Shown piece after piece: positions 33,542 to 44,788 of a stretch of DNA of 64,000 bases (its first letter is position 1; the number at the start of each line of letters is the position of its first letter). The position numbers were made by a program, and so were the translations under genes. The notes beneath the pieces are model-generated. The model was given only the letters and a program-made list of their open reading frames with translations, had not been told where the DNA came from and ran no database searches. Source of the stretch: Streptomyces althioticus (GTDB taxonomy: Bacteria; Actinomycetota; Actinomycetes; Streptomycetales; Streptomycetaceae); the NCBI GenBank assembly GCA_014649355.1, contig BMSW01000011.1:124001-188000 (forward strand), read 5' to 3'.

Positions 33542-35113
33542 ATGTCCTTTCCTCTCCTGACAGCGACGGCGGCGCTCCCGGCCATCGGGGCGATCGCCAC
33601 GGCCGCCGTACCGGCCGCGAAGCGCACGGCCGCCAAATGGCTGGCCCTGCTGTTCTCGCTGGCCACCCTCGCCCTGGCGGTCACCGTCCTGGTCCGCTTC
33701 GACCCGGACGGCGACCGCTACCAGCTCACCGAGTCCCACTCCTGGATCGCCGACTTCGGCGTCCGCTACGAACTGGGCGTCGACGGCATCGGGGTGGCGC
33801 TCATCGCGCTGACCGCGCTGCTGATGCCGTTCATCGTGCTGGCCGGCTGGCACGACGCCGACCCGCTGGAGACGGGCAGCAGGCGGTGGCGGCCGACGCA
33901 GGGCTTCTTCGCCCTGATCCTGGCCGTCGAGGCGATGGTGATCATCTCCTTCGCGGCCACCGACGTCTTCCTCTTCTACATCTTCTTCGAGGCCATGCTC
34001 ATCCCGATGTACTTCCTCATCGGAGGCTTCGGGGACCGTGCGCACAAGGACGGCGAGGAGAAGGCGGCCACCCAGCGGTCGTACGCGGCGGTGAAGTTCC
34101 TCCTCTACAACCTGGCCGGCGGTCTGATCATGCTGGCCGCGGTGATCGGGCTGTACGTGGTCGCGGGGAACTTCTCCCTCACCGAGATCGCGCAGGCCCG
34201 GGCGAACGGCGAGCTGGAGATGGCGACCAGCACCGAACGCTGGCTGTTCCTCGGCTTCTTCTTCGCCTTCGCGGTGAAGGCGCCGCTGTGGCCGCTGCAC
34301 ACCTGGCTGCCCAACGCCATGCAGGAGTCCACCGCCCCGGTCGCCGTGCTCATCACCGCGGTGGTCGACAAGGTGGGCACCTTCGCGATGCTCCGCTTCT
34401 GCCTCCAGCTCTTCCCGGAGGCCAGCAAGTGGGCGACCCCGGTGATCCTGGTGCTCGCGGTGATCAGCATCATCTACGGCGCGCTGCTTGCCGTCGGCCA
34501 GCGCGACATCAAGCGGCTGATCGCCTACGCCTCGATCTCGCACTTCGGCTTCATCGTGATGGGCATCTTCGCGATGACCAGCCAGGGCCAGTCCGGGGCG
34601 ACGCTCTACATGGTCAACCACGGCATCTCGACCGCAGTGCTCATGCTGATCGCCGGGTTCCTGATCTCCCGGCGCGGCTCGCGGCTCATCGCCGACTTCG
34701 GCGGTGTGCAGAAGGTGGCCCCGGTGCTCGCCGGCACCTTCCTGATCGGCGGTCTCGCCACCCTCTCGCTGCCGGGCCTCGCGCCCTTCGTCAGTGAGTT
34801 CCTGGTCCTGGTCGGCACGTTCACGCGCTACCCGGTGATCGGCATCATCGCCACCTTCGGCATTGTGCTCGCCGCTCTCTACACGCTCGTCCTCTACCAG
34901 CGGACGATGACCGGCCCGGTGAAGCCCGAGGTCGCCACGATGCCCGACCTCAGGGTCAGGGAGATCGCGGTGGTGGCGCCGCTGGTCGTGCTGCTGGTGT
35001 TCCTGGGCGTCTACCCGAAGCCCGTCACGGACATCGTGAACCCGGCGGTGAAGCAGACCTTGTCCGACGTACAGAAGAAGGACCCCCAGCCCGAGGTGGA
35101 GGCGGCCAAGTGA
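33542..35113 (+). CDS. nuoM: NADH-quinone oxidoreductase subunit M
   Basis: The 523-residue proton-pumping subunit has about 14 helices. Family features are the Glu of FYIFFEAMLIPMYFLIGGFG, the Lys of FAFAVKAPLWPLHTWLPNA and the IKRLIAYASISHFGFIVMG helix. It overlaps nuoN by four bases. Confidence 0.97.
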   Translation: MSFPLLTATAALPAIGAIATAAVPAAKRTAAKWLALLFSLATLALAVTVLVRFDPDGDRYQLTESHSWIADFGVRYELGVDGIGVALIALTALLMPFIVLAGWHDADPLETGSRRWRPTQGFFALILAVEAMVIISFAATDVFLFYIFFEAMLIPMYFLIGGFGDRAHKDGEEKAATQRSYAAVKFLLYNLAGGLIMLAAVIGLYVVAGNFSLTEIAQARANGELEMATSTERWLFLGFFFAFAVKAPLWPLHTWLPNAMQESTAPVAVLITAVVDKVGTFAMLRFCLQLFPEASKWATPVILVLAVISIIYGALLAVGQRDIKRLIAYASISHFGFIVMGIFAMTSQGQSGATLYMVNHGISTAVLMLIAGFLISRRGSRLIADFGGVQKVAPVLAGTFLIGGLATLSLPGLAPFVSEFLVLVGTFTRYPVIGIIATFGIVLAALYTLVLYQRTMTGPVKPEVATMPDLRVREIAVVAPLVVLLVFLGVYPKPVTDIVNPAVKQTLSDVQKKDPQPEVEAAK

Positions 35114-36762
35114 GCGCAACAGCAGCCGTCCACAGCCTGTGGACAACCGCGGCCGATCCGATCGCCAAGATCGACGCACCCAAGATCGAGTACGGGCAGC
35201 TCGCGCCCACGCTGATCGTCGTCGGCGCGGCGCTCGTCGGGGTGCTGGTCGAGGCGTTCGTGCCGCGCAAGTCCCGCTACTACGCGCAGATGTTCGTCTC
35301 CGCGGTCGCGCTCGTCGCCGCGTTCGCCGCGGTCGTGGCGCTCGCCGCGGACGGGTACGCCACCACCAAGGCGGGCATCGCCGCCATGGGCGCGATCGCC
35401 GTCGACGGACCGGCGCTCTTCCTCCAGGGCACGATCCTGCTGACGGCGCTGGTGGGCCTGTTCACCTTCGCCGAGCGCCGGCTCGACCCGGAGGCGCACG
35501 GCAACCGCGTCGACTCCTTCGCCGCGCAGGCCGCGGCCGTCCCCGGCAGCGACGCCGAGAAGCGGGCCGTCAAGGCCGGGTTCACCACCACCGAGGTGTT
35601 CCCGCTGCTGCTCTTCGCGGTCGCGGGCATGCTGGTCTTCCCGGCGGCCAACGACCTGCTGACGCTGTTCGTGGCGCTGGAGGTCCTCTCCCTCCCGCTG
35701 TACCTGCTGTGCGCGCTGGCCCGCCGCAAGCGGCTGATGTCGCAGGAGGCGGCGGTCAAGTACTTCCTGCTCGGCGCGTTCGCCTCCGCGTTCACGCTGT
35801 TCGGCATCGCCCTGCTGTACGGCTACGCGGGCTCCATGTCGTACGCGACGATCGCGCAGGTCGTCGACGGCACCGTCCCGGAGGTCACCCCGGCGCTGGC
35901 GAACACCATGGGCAACGACGCGCTGCTGCTGATCGGCGCCGCGCTGCTGGTCATGGGCCTGCTGTTCAAGGTCGGCGCGGTGCCGTTCCACATGTGGACG
36001 CCCGACGTCTACCAGGGCGCGCCCACCCCGGTCACCGGCTTCATGGCGGCGGCCACCAAGGTCGCGGCGTTCGGCGCCCTGCTGCGCCTGCTGTACGTGG
36101 TGCTGCCCGGTCTGCGCTGGGACTGGCGGCCGGTCATGTGGGGCGTCGCCATCGTCACCATGCTGGCCGGCGCGATCGTGGCGATCACCCAGACCGACAT
36201 CAAGCGCCTGCTGGCCTACTCGTCGATCGCGCACGCGGGCTTCATCCTCGCGGGCGTCATCGCGGCCACGCCGTCGGGCATCTCGTCGGTGCTGTTCTAC
36301 CTGGCGGCCTACTCCTTCGTGACGATCGGCGCCTTCGCCGTGGTCACGCTGGTGCGGGACGCGGGCGGCGAGGCGACCCACCTGTCCCGCTGGGCGGGCC
36401 TGGGCCGGCGCTCCCCATTGGTCGCGGCGGTGTTCGCGGTGTTCCTGCTGGCCTTCGCGGGCATCCCGCTGACCTCCGGCTTCGCCGGGAAGTTCGCCGT
36501 GTTCAAGGCGGCGGCCGAGGGCGGGGCGGTCCCGCTGGTCGTGGTCGGTGTGATCTCGTCGGCGGTCGCGGCGTTCTTCTACATCCGCGTCATCGTGCTG
36601 ATGTTCTTCAGCGAGCCGCGGCCGGAGGGCCCGACCGTCGCGGTCCCGTCGCCGCTGACCATGACCGCGATCGCGGTCGGTGTGGCGGTCACGGTGGTGC
36701 TCGGTGTGGCGCCGCAGTACTTCCTGGAGCTGGCCGGGGACGCGGGGGTGTTCGTGCGCTGA
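35110..36762 (+). CDS. nuoN: NADH-quinone oxidoreductase subunit N
   Basis: The 550-residue subunit, with about 14 helices, is the last gene of the operon. Conserved pump residues are in LFVALEVLSLPLYLLCA, LFKVGAVPFHMWTPDVYQGA and IKRLLAYSSIAHAGFILAG. The GTG start overlaps nuoM, and a 16-bp terminator stem begins 18 bases after the stop, confirming nuoA-N as one unit. Confidence 0.97.
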   Translation: MSATAAVHSLWTTAADPIAKIDAPKIEYGQLAPTLIVVGAALVGVLVEAFVPRKSRYYAQMFVSAVALVAAFAAVVALAADGYATTKAGIAAMGAIAVDGPALFLQGTILLTALVGLFTFAERRLDPEAHGNRVDSFAAQAAAVPGSDAEKRAVKAGFTTTEVFPLLLFAVAGMLVFPAANDLLTLFVALEVLSLPLYLLCALARRKRLMSQEAAVKYFLLGAFASAFTLFGIALLYGYAGSMSYATIAQVVDGTVPEVTPALANTMGNDALLLIGAALLVMGLLFKVGAVPFHMWTPDVYQGAPTPVTGFMAAATKVAAFGALLRLLYVVLPGLRWDWRPVMWGVAIVTMLAGAIVAITQTDIKRLLAYSSIAHAGFILAGVIAATPSGISSVLFYLAAYSFVTIGAFAVVTLVRDAGGEATHLSRWAGLGRRSPLVAAVFAVFLLAFAGIPLTSGFAGKFAVFKAAAEGGAVPLVVVGVISSAVAAFFYIRVIVLMFFSEPRPEGPTVAVPSPLTMTAIAVGVAVTVVLGVAPQYFLELAGDAGVFVR

Positions 36763-36780
36763 CGCGCCCCGCCGCTCGTA

Positions 36781-36826
36781 CGACCGCGGCCCGGCATCCC
36801 CGCGCGGGAGTGCCGGGCCGCGGTCG
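36781..36826 (+). terminator. nuo operon terminator
   Basis: A perfect 16-bp stem (CGACCGCGGCCCGGCA at 36781-36796; its complement at 36811-36826) with a 14-base loop is followed by TTCC. It is by far the strongest hairpin in the window and lies 18 bases after nuoN. Confidence 0.92.
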
Positions 36827-36951
36827 TTCCCGGTCGCCTCCCGCTCAGGTACGGAGCGTTCCGGGCGGGCCTGTGGACAACTCCGGGGCTGTCGGTCCGG
36901 ACGCCTATGGTGGACGCAGTGGCCGAGGTACGGCCGCGGGGGGGCAGGACG

Positions 36952-38925
<1,974 letters not shown>

Positions 38926-38936
38926 GCCCGCACGGC

Positions 38937-39875
38937 TTACGGCAGCGCCGTCAGCCCCGGTGCGAACGTGATCAGCAGGGGGACCAGCGGCACCAGCGAC
39001 GCCACCGCGGTCGTCAGGGCGCGGTGGCGGCGGCCCAGCCGCGGAGGCGGCTCCAGGAGGCGGTCCACGCGCTCGCCGAGCAGCCGGTGGCTCGAGGAGC
39101 AGGACAGCACGCCCCGGTGCTGGTTCAGCTCGATCAGCGCCAGCGCGGTGGTCAGGTGCCCGCAGCGGCGGGAGGCCGTGTCGTCGGCGGCCAGCTCCAC
39201 CAGCCGGTGCGTCTGCTCGCAGAAGTGGGCGAACAGCGGGACGCGCGGGAAGCCCGCCGCCAGCGCCGCCGACAGATGCAGCAGCCAGTCGTGGCGGGCC
39301 CGGGCGTGACCGCGCTCGTGCGTGAGGACCGCGTCGAGCTGGTGGTCCGTGAGCCGCTGCAGCGCACCGGTCGTGACGATCAGCTGGGGCGGGCTGCCCG
39401 GCATCCACCAGGCGTCCGGGTACTCCTCCTCCAGCACCAGCAGCGGCCCCCGCCCCTCGGGGAGCCCCGCCGGAAGGTCGGGCGCGCGGTCCCGCAGGTG
39501 CGCGCGGGCGCCGGCGCGACGGCGGCGGGCCTCGACCAGCTCGCGGGCGAGCATCGCGGTGGTCCAGGCGGCGCCCCCGGCCAGCAGCACGGTGAGAACG
39601 GTCGTCCACGGCGAGGCGTGCGACAGGTCGTAGGCGGCGGTCACGGCGGGCGGCGCCGGCGCGAACAGCTGCGCGCGGACGGTGCCGAAGACGGCGGCGG
39701 CGCCCAGCGCCAGGGCGGTCAGACAGCACAGCAGCACGGTGGCCACCAGGCACTGCCACACCCACAGGGCGACGACCGGCTCCCGTTCCGGCCACTTCGC
39801 CCGGGTCAGCAGGCGGGGGACGGGCAGGGCGGCGGTCACGGCGACCACGCTCAGCAGGAGCAGGCAGTACGTCAT
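38937..39875 (-). CDS. M56 family membrane metallopeptidase
   Basis: From the ATG at 39873-39875 the product is 312 residues with hydrophobic helices at the N-terminus, two in the middle and one at the C-terminus. The zinc motif HExxH is present as VLTHERGHARARHDW, with a downstream ELAADDTASR giving the third ligand. M56 proteins (BlaR1/MecR1 and HtpX-like) usually sit beside a BlaI/MecI repressor gene; none is next to this one. It may act in regulated intramembrane or envelope proteolysis. It is convergent with recQ, 11 bases away. Confidence 0.9.
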   Translation of the reverse strand: MTYCLLLLSVVAVTAALPVPRLLTRAKWPEREPVVALWVWQCLVATVLLCCLTALALGAAAVFGTVRAQLFAPAPPAVTAAYDLSHASPWTTVLTVLLAGGAAWTTAMLARELVEARRRRAGARAHLRDRAPDLPAGLPEGRGPLLVLEEEYPDAWWMPGSPPQLIVTTGALQRLTDHQLDAVLTHERGHARARHDWLLHLSAALAAGFPRVPLFAHFCEQTHRLVELAADDTASRRCGHLTTALALIELNQHRGVLSCSSSHRLLGERVDRLLEPPPRLGRRHRALTTAVASLVPLVPLLITFAPGLTALP

Positions 39876-40031
39876 GCCACGGGCTCCGGATCCTGTCGGA
39901 AGAAGCGGCTCGGGACGTGCGGTGGTGCGGGCCGCGCGGCGTGGAGAACGACGCACCGCCCGACGCCAAGTATGACGGCGAAGGGCGGTGCGAGTCAGCG
40001 TGGTTGTACGCCTCGGCAAGGGCCGGAGGGG

Positions 40032-41246
40032 TCAGGACGCGGGGACCACCCGTCCCGTCACCTCACCGAGGCCCACCCGCGCCCCGTCCGGACCCGGCGC
40101 CCAGGCGGACAGTGTCACCACGTCGCCGTCCTCCAGGAACGTCCGCTTGCCGTCGGGGAGTTCGAGCGGGTCGCGGCCGTTCCAGGTCAGCTCCAGCAGG
40201 GAGCCCCGCTCCCGGTCCGTGGGACCGCTGACCGTGCCGGAGCCGTAGAGGTCGCCGGTGCGCAGGGAGGCGCCGTTCACCGTCATGTGGGCGAGCTGCT
40301 GGGCGGCCGTCCAGTACATGGTGGAGAAGGGGCACTCGGAGACGTCGTGGCCGTTGATCGTCACGGTGATGCGCAGGTCGTAGCCGCCGGGCTCCTCGCC
40401 GGAGTCGTCCAGGTAGGGCAGCAGGTCGTGGGTGCGCGCGGGCGGGGCGACGCGGGCCTCGTCCAGGGCGTCCAGCGGGGTGATCCACGCCGACACCGAG
40501 GTGGCGAAGGACTTGCCGAGGAACGGGCCGAGGGGCACGTACTCCCAGGCCTGGATGTCGCGGGCGGACCAGTCGTTGAGCAGGCACAGGCCGAAGACGT
40601 GGTCGCGGTAGGCGCTCAGCGGGACGGTCCTGCCCTGCTCGGAGGGGACGCCGACGACGAAGCCGACCTCGGCCTCGATGTCCAGCCGCACGGACGGGCC
40701 GAAGACCGGGGCGGGGTCGGCGGGCGCCTTGCGCTGTCCGGAGGGGCGCACGACGTCGGTGCCGGACACCACGACGGTGCCGGAGCGGCCGTGGTAACCG
40801 ATCGGCAGGTGCTTCCAGTTGGGGGTGAGGGAGTCCTCGGCGTCGGGGCGGAAGATCTGCCCGACGTTCCGCGCGTGGTTCTCCGAGGCGTAGAAGTCGA
40901 CGTAGTCCGCGACCTCGAACGGCAGATGGAGGGTCACCTCGGACAGCGGGTGGAGGAACGGCTCGACGGTCTCCCGGTGCGCCGGGACCGTCACCCACGC
41001 GGTGAGCGCGCGGCGCACGTCCGACCAGGCCGTGCGGCCCGCCGCCAGCAGCGGGTTGAGGGTGGGGCGGGCGAGCAGGGAGGCGTAGGGGGAGCCCAGG
41101 GCGTGCGCCGCCGCGCCGGCGTCGAGGACGTGGTCGCCCAGCCGGACGCCCACGGTGCGCTCCGCCGAGCCGGGGAGCGAGAAGACGCCGTACGGCAGGT
41201 TGTGCGGGCCGAAGGGGTCGCCCTCGGGGACATCGAAGGGGGGCAT
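40032..41246 (-). CDS. fahA: Fumarylacetoacetase
   Basis: The 404-residue enzyme hydrolyses fumarylacetoacetate to fumarate and acetoacetate, the last step of tyrosine/homogentisate degradation. Family motifs are DFYASENHARNVGQIFRP (catalytic His and metal Asp), PIGYHGRSGTVVVSG, DIEAEVGFVVG (metal Glu) and LLNDWSARDIQAWEY. The ATG at 41244-41246 has GAGG 10 bases upstream; an upstream in-frame start is less likely. No other tyrosine catabolic gene is present here. Confidence 0.95.
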   Translation of the reverse strand: MPPFDVPEGDPFGPHNLPYGVFSLPGSAERTVGVRLGDHVLDAGAAAHALGSPYASLLARPTLNPLLAAGRTAWSDVRRALTAWVTVPAHRETVEPFLHPLSEVTLHLPFEVADYVDFYASENHARNVGQIFRPDAEDSLTPNWKHLPIGYHGRSGTVVVSGTDVVRPSGQRKAPADPAPVFGPSVRLDIEAEVGFVVGVPSEQGRTVPLSAYRDHVFGLCLLNDWSARDIQAWEYVPLGPFLGKSFATSVSAWITPLDALDEARVAPPARTHDLLPYLDDSGEEPGGYDLRITVTINGHDVSECPFSTMYWTAAQQLAHMTVNGASLRTGDLYGSGTVSGPTDRERGSLLELTWNGRDPLELPDGKRTFLEDGDVVTLSAWAPGPDGARVGLGEVTGRVVPAS

Positions 41247-41498
41247 CGGGTGCTGCCTCGCTTTCGTGTGCGCGGGTGGGCCACGTGTCCGTGGCCGTGC
41301 CACACGTTACGGGGTCGCGTCCCGATGGGCCCCTGTTATCAGGGACGACTCCCGGAGCCGGGGGCCCGTGGAGCGCACCGTGTTCCGGTCAAAAGGGAAA
41401 ACAGGTCTCAACCGGTCGCGTATCGGCGGCACAAGAAGGCAAAACGCACCCAATGCGCGGGCATACGGGCGCGGTGAATCGGACGGTCCTCTTGTCCG

Positions 41499-41504
41499 TA
41501 TTCT
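41499..41504 (+). promoter_or_regulatory. Candidate -10 for a leaderless HAD transcript
   Basis: TATTCT lies 6 bases before the ATG at 41511, and no ribosome binding site is visible. The spacing is that of leaderless mRNAs, which are common in Streptomyces. Confidence 0.4.
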
Positions 41505-41510
41505 CTGATC

Positions 41511-42383
41511 ATGGCCGCACCCACCGATTGTTCTCTCATCGCCACCGACCTGGACGGGACGCTGCTGCGCGGTGACGACACCCTCTCCGACCGCTCCCTC
41601 GCCGCCCTCGCCCGGGCGGAGCGGGCCGGTGTCCGGCACCTCGTGGTGACCGGCCGGCCGGCCCCCAGAGTGCGGTCGCTGCTCGACGACCTCGGCTGCA
41701 CGGGGCTCGCGGTGTGCGGACAGGGCGCGCAGGTCTACGACGCCGCCGCGCGGCGGATGCTGTGGTCGGTCCGGCTGGACCGGGAGCTGGCGGAGACCGC
41801 GCTCGGCAAGATCGAGGCCGAGGTGGGGGAGGTGTACGCCGCGGTCGACCAGGACGGGGTCGACGGGCTGACGCTGATCGAGCCGGGCTACCGGATGCCG
41901 CACCCGAAGCTGCCGTCGGTGCGGGTGGAGCGGCGGGACGACCTGTGGGAGCGGCCGATCAGCAAGGTGCTGCTGCGCCACCCGGAGCTGTCGGACGACG
42001 CGCTGGCGGCGGCGGCCCGGTCGGTGGTCGGCTCGCTGGCCACGGTCACCATGTCGGGGCCGGGCACGGTGGAGCTCCAGCCGTGCGGGGTCACCAAGGC
42101 GACCGGTCTCGCGCTGGCCGCCGAGCACCTGGGGCTGCGCCCCGAGGACACGGTCGCCTTCGGGGACATGCCGAACGACGTCCCCATGTTCCGGTGGGCG
42201 GGCCACGGCGTCGCCATGGCCAACGCGCATCCCGAGCTGAAGGCGGTGGCCGACGAGGTCACCCTGTCGAACGAGGACGACGGCGTGGCCGTCGTCCTCG
42301 AGCGACTGTTCGGGCAGACGGCCGGTCTCGGCCGTCAGAGGTCGGCTCAGTACGCGCCGAAGACGTTGTCGATCGAGCCGTAG
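41511..42383 (+). CDS. HAD-superfamily (Cof-type) phosphatase
   Basis: The 290-residue protein has all HAD motifs: DLDGTLL with nucleophile Asp near residue 13, VVTGRP as motif II, a Lys in the capped domain (SKVLLRHPE), and GDMPNDVPMF as motif IV. The C2-type cap assigns it to the Cof/YwpJ group, which dephosphorylates small sugar or nucleotide phosphates. Its last 37 bases overlap the convergent transglycosylase gene. Confidence 0.93.
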   Translation: MAAPTDCSLIATDLDGTLLRGDDTLSDRSLAALARAERAGVRHLVVTGRPAPRVRSLLDDLGCTGLAVCGQGAQVYDAAARRMLWSVRLDRELAETALGKIEAEVGEVYAAVDQDGVDGLTLIEPGYRMPHPKLPSVRVERRDDLWERPISKVLLRHPELSDDALAAAARSVVGSLATVTMSGPGTVELQPCGVTKATGLALAAEHLGLRPEDTVAFGDMPNDVPMFRWAGHGVAMANAHPELKAVADEVTLSNEDDGVAVVLERLFGQTAGLGRQRSAQYAPKTLSIEP

Positions 42384-42823
42384 CGGTCGGCGGCGTAGTT
42401 GCAGGCCGCGGCGATGTTGGCGACCGGGTCGAACGGGTCGAAGGCGGTGCCGGGCACGTGGTACGCCTGGAAGGTCGGGTCGATGACCTGGAGCAGGCCC
42501 TTCGACGGGGTGCCCTTCACGGCGTTGGAGTCCCACAGGTTGATGGCGGCCGGGTTGCCGGACGACTCCCGCATGATGTTGCGGTGGATGGAGTCGTAGG
42601 AGCCGGGGATGCCGTTCTGCGCCATGACGTCCATCGCCTCGCGGATCCAGCCGTCGAGGTTGTCCGGGTACGCGGTCGTGGAGGCGGCGGCCGTGGCCTG
42701 GGTCGAGGGGGCCGCGGAGGCGCTGGTGGCGCCGAACAGCGGCAGCGCGACCACGGCGACGCCGGTGCCGGCGACGGCGAGGGAGCGGACGAGGCGGCGG
42801 CGCGACGAAGCGATGACGGGCAT
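42347..42823 (-). CDS. Secreted transglycosylase-like protein under c-di-AMP riboswitch
   Basis: The 158-residue protein has a signal peptide (RRRLVRSLAVAGTGVAVVAL, cleavage near ASA|AP) and one compact SLT-type lysozyme domain with the catalytic Glu in NIMRESSGNPAAIN and a downstream KGLLQVIDPTFQAY motif. It should cleave peptidoglycan glycan strands outside the cell. A ydaO-type riboswitch lies immediately upstream, which in Streptomyces controls cell-wall hydrolases. It is convergent with, and overlaps by 37 bases, the HAD gene. Confidence 0.93.
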   Translation of the reverse strand: MPVIASSRRRLVRSLAVAGTGVAVVALPLFGATSASAAPSTQATAAASTTAYPDNLDGWIREAMDVMAQNGIPGSYDSIHRNIMRESSGNPAAINLWDSNAVKGTPSKGLLQVIDPTFQAYHVPGTAFDPFDPVANIAAACNYAADRYGSIDNVFGAY

Positions 42824-42835
42824 GTCTGGGTTCCT

Positions 42836-42985
42836 CTCCTACGCCTGCGAGGTGAGCTGTCGGGTTCGGGCGGGAGAGTGCCCGGCCGTGCCCCTGCGGG
42901 CATGGCTTCACCCCGAGCCGTCCCGGCGCGTGTCCGGTACGGCGACTTACCTGGGTCCCCCGCTCCTGCCGTGCGTGAGTTGGTC
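42836..42985 (-). promoter_or_regulatory. c-di-AMP riboswitch (ydaO/yuaA type)
   Basis: On the minus strand this leader contains the conserved blocks of ydaO-yuaA RNAs in order: GGAGCGGGGGACCCA, GGGGTGAAGCC, and near the 3' end GACAGCTCACCTCGCAGGCG, just before the hydrolase ribosome site (GAGAGGAACCC). The class senses c-di-AMP and in actinobacteria typically turns off resuscitation-factor and wall-hydrolase genes when the ligand is high. The limits are approximate because the first pairing stem could not be folded exactly. Confidence 0.9.
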
Positions 42986-43522
42986 GTCGGGTGTGATGCG
43001 GGTGGCGGCAGGACTCGGCGTCCACCCGGCAGGCCCGGAACGTATGCGAGAGCACATGTCGGGAACAAGTGCGACGATCACGCCACACCCCGTTTGATCT
43101 TGGAATGGGTGGTTTTGCGTGCTTGATCCTTTGCGATCGCCAAGCGTCAACTCCGTTGTGTGGAGCGGGATGACGGACGTGTGCGAGGGTGTCCCGGAGG
43201 CCGTCCGGCGCGTGACTCACCTCACGGGACGGTGACCGTGAGCGTATTTGTGGCCAAGGGGAATTAGCCCACCAATGACGGCAAATCGGACTCGGGGGTG
43301 GTGCAGGATGGTGCGCGGGTCGCTGTGTCCGGGAAGCCGAGGTATGTCCGTTGTTATCAGCCGATCAAAAACACTCCGCTTCTGATCCCGTATCGCCCTG
43401 CTTGTGACCCCGGGCCCTGGCGGTGATCGAAACCTGACCGGATACGCTGACTCGAGTGGTGGCAGCGACCTATCGACAAACCGTGTAACCGCCAGCAGAC
43501 ACCAGCAGACAGGAGACCCCTC
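42986..43522. other. Intergenic region between hydrolase leader and polyprenyl synthase
   Basis: No gene is seen. The region contains the promoter of the riboswitch transcript on the minus strand, not identified, and on the plus strand a TACGCTGA box at 43443-43450 about 75 bases before the synthase start. The stretch around 43090-43400 is noticeably poorer in G+C. Nothing else was recognised. Confidence 0.4.
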
Positions 43523-44533
43523 GTGACCGTCGTCGGGCCGTTCGGGCTGAGCGTGCGGGACCAGGCTCTGGAAGCCGATGTCCAGGCCGGATTGACGGCT
43601 GTCGAGGAAGGGCTGCTCGAAGCCACCAAGAGCGAGGTGCCGTTCATCACGGAGGCCGCCCAGCACCTGGTGCGGGCCGGCGGCAAGCGGTTCCGTCCGC
43701 TGCTCGTCATGCTCGCCGCCCGGTTCGGCGACCCCTACGCGCCCGGCATCGTGCCGTCGGCCGTCGTGGTGGAGCTCACCCACCTGGCCACGCTGTACCA
43801 CGACGACGTAATGGACGAGGCCGAGGTGCGGCGCGGGGTCGCGAGCGCGAACGCCCGCTGGGGCAACTCGGTCGCCGTGCTCACCGGCGACTTCCTCTTC
43901 GCCCGTGCCTCCCACATCCTGGCCGACCTCGGCCCGGAGGCCGTGCGGGTGCAGGCCGAGGCGTTCGAGCGGCTGGTCACCGGCCAGATCCTGGAGACCG
44001 CGGGCCCGCAGGACGGCCGCGACCCGGTCGACCACTACCTGGACGTGCTCGGCGGCAAGACCGGCTCCCTCGTCGCCGTCTCCTGCCGGTTCGGCGCGAT
44101 GATGTCCGGCGCCGACGACACCGTCGTCGACGTCCTCACCCAGTACGGCGAGCGCCTCGGCGTCGCCTTCCAGCTCGCCGACGACGTCCTCGACATCGCC
44201 TCCGACTCCCACGAGTCCGGCAAGACCCCCGGCACCGACCTGCGCGAGGGCATCGCCACCCTCCCCGTGCTGCGCCTGCGTGAGCGTGCGGCCCGGCTCG
44301 GGCTCGCCGAGGACCTCGCCCTGTGCGAGCTGCTCGACTCCGACCTCACCGACGACGCCCGGCACGCCGAGGCGCTGCGCCTGCTGCGCGCCCACCCCGC
44401 GCTCGGCCAGGCCCGCCGGGACACCGTGCGCTACGCCGAGGAGGCGCGCGCCGCCCTCGCGCCGCTGCCCGAAGGGCCCGCCAAGTCGGCGCTCGTCGAG
44501 CTGTGCGACGCCGTGGTGCACCGGGCCGGCTGA
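43523..44533 (+). CDS. Long-chain polyprenyl diphosphate synthase
   Basis: The 336-residue trans-prenyltransferase has AGGKRFRPLLV near the N-terminus, the first aspartate-rich motif as LYHDDVMDEA, GDFLFARA, and the second as FQLADDVLDIASD. The large size of the residues upstream of the first motif fits long-chain products. It probably makes the C40-C50 tail of menaquinone, as the grcC-type gene beside menaquinone genes in mycobacteria; the exact length cannot be read from sequence. The start is GTG with AGGAGA upstream. Confidence 0.93.
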   Translation: MTVVGPFGLSVRDQALEADVQAGLTAVEEGLLEATKSEVPFITEAAQHLVRAGGKRFRPLLVMLAARFGDPYAPGIVPSAVVVELTHLATLYHDDVMDEAEVRRGVASANARWGNSVAVLTGDFLFARASHILADLGPEAVRVQAEAFERLVTGQILETAGPQDGRDPVDHYLDVLGGKTGSLVAVSCRFGAMMSGADDTVVDVLTQYGERLGVAFQLADDVLDIASDSHESGKTPGTDLREGIATLPVLRLRERAARLGLAEDLALCELLDSDLTDDARHAEALRLLRAHPALGQARRDTVRYAEEARAALAPLPEGPAKSALVELCDAVVHRAG

Positions 44534-44700
44534 TCCGCCCCCGCCGTCCCCCGTACGCCTCCGGTCCCCGGGTGACCCCTACGGGGCGGGGCAGGCGCCC
44601 TCGTCCCGTGTCATACCGCAGCAGTACGCGGAGTTGAGCCCGCGGTCTGACGCTTCCGTCCCCCCGATTTGGTCAGATGGACCACGACGGAGAACACCAC

Positions 44701-44722
44701 TTCTCACCGGTTCGGGTGAGAA
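44701..44722. repeat. 8-bp inverted repeat upstream of LolA-like gene
   Basis: TTCTCACC and GGTGAGAA are exact complements separated by GGTTCG, centred about 75 bases before the ATG at 44789. The dyad is the right size for an operator bound by a dimeric repressor. The protein is unknown. Confidence 0.45.
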
Positions 44723-44788
44723 TGGCGGCTCGGGCCGAACTGGTGCGAGGACACGGGACGGAAGCCGCCGCGACGACGGAGGGCACAC

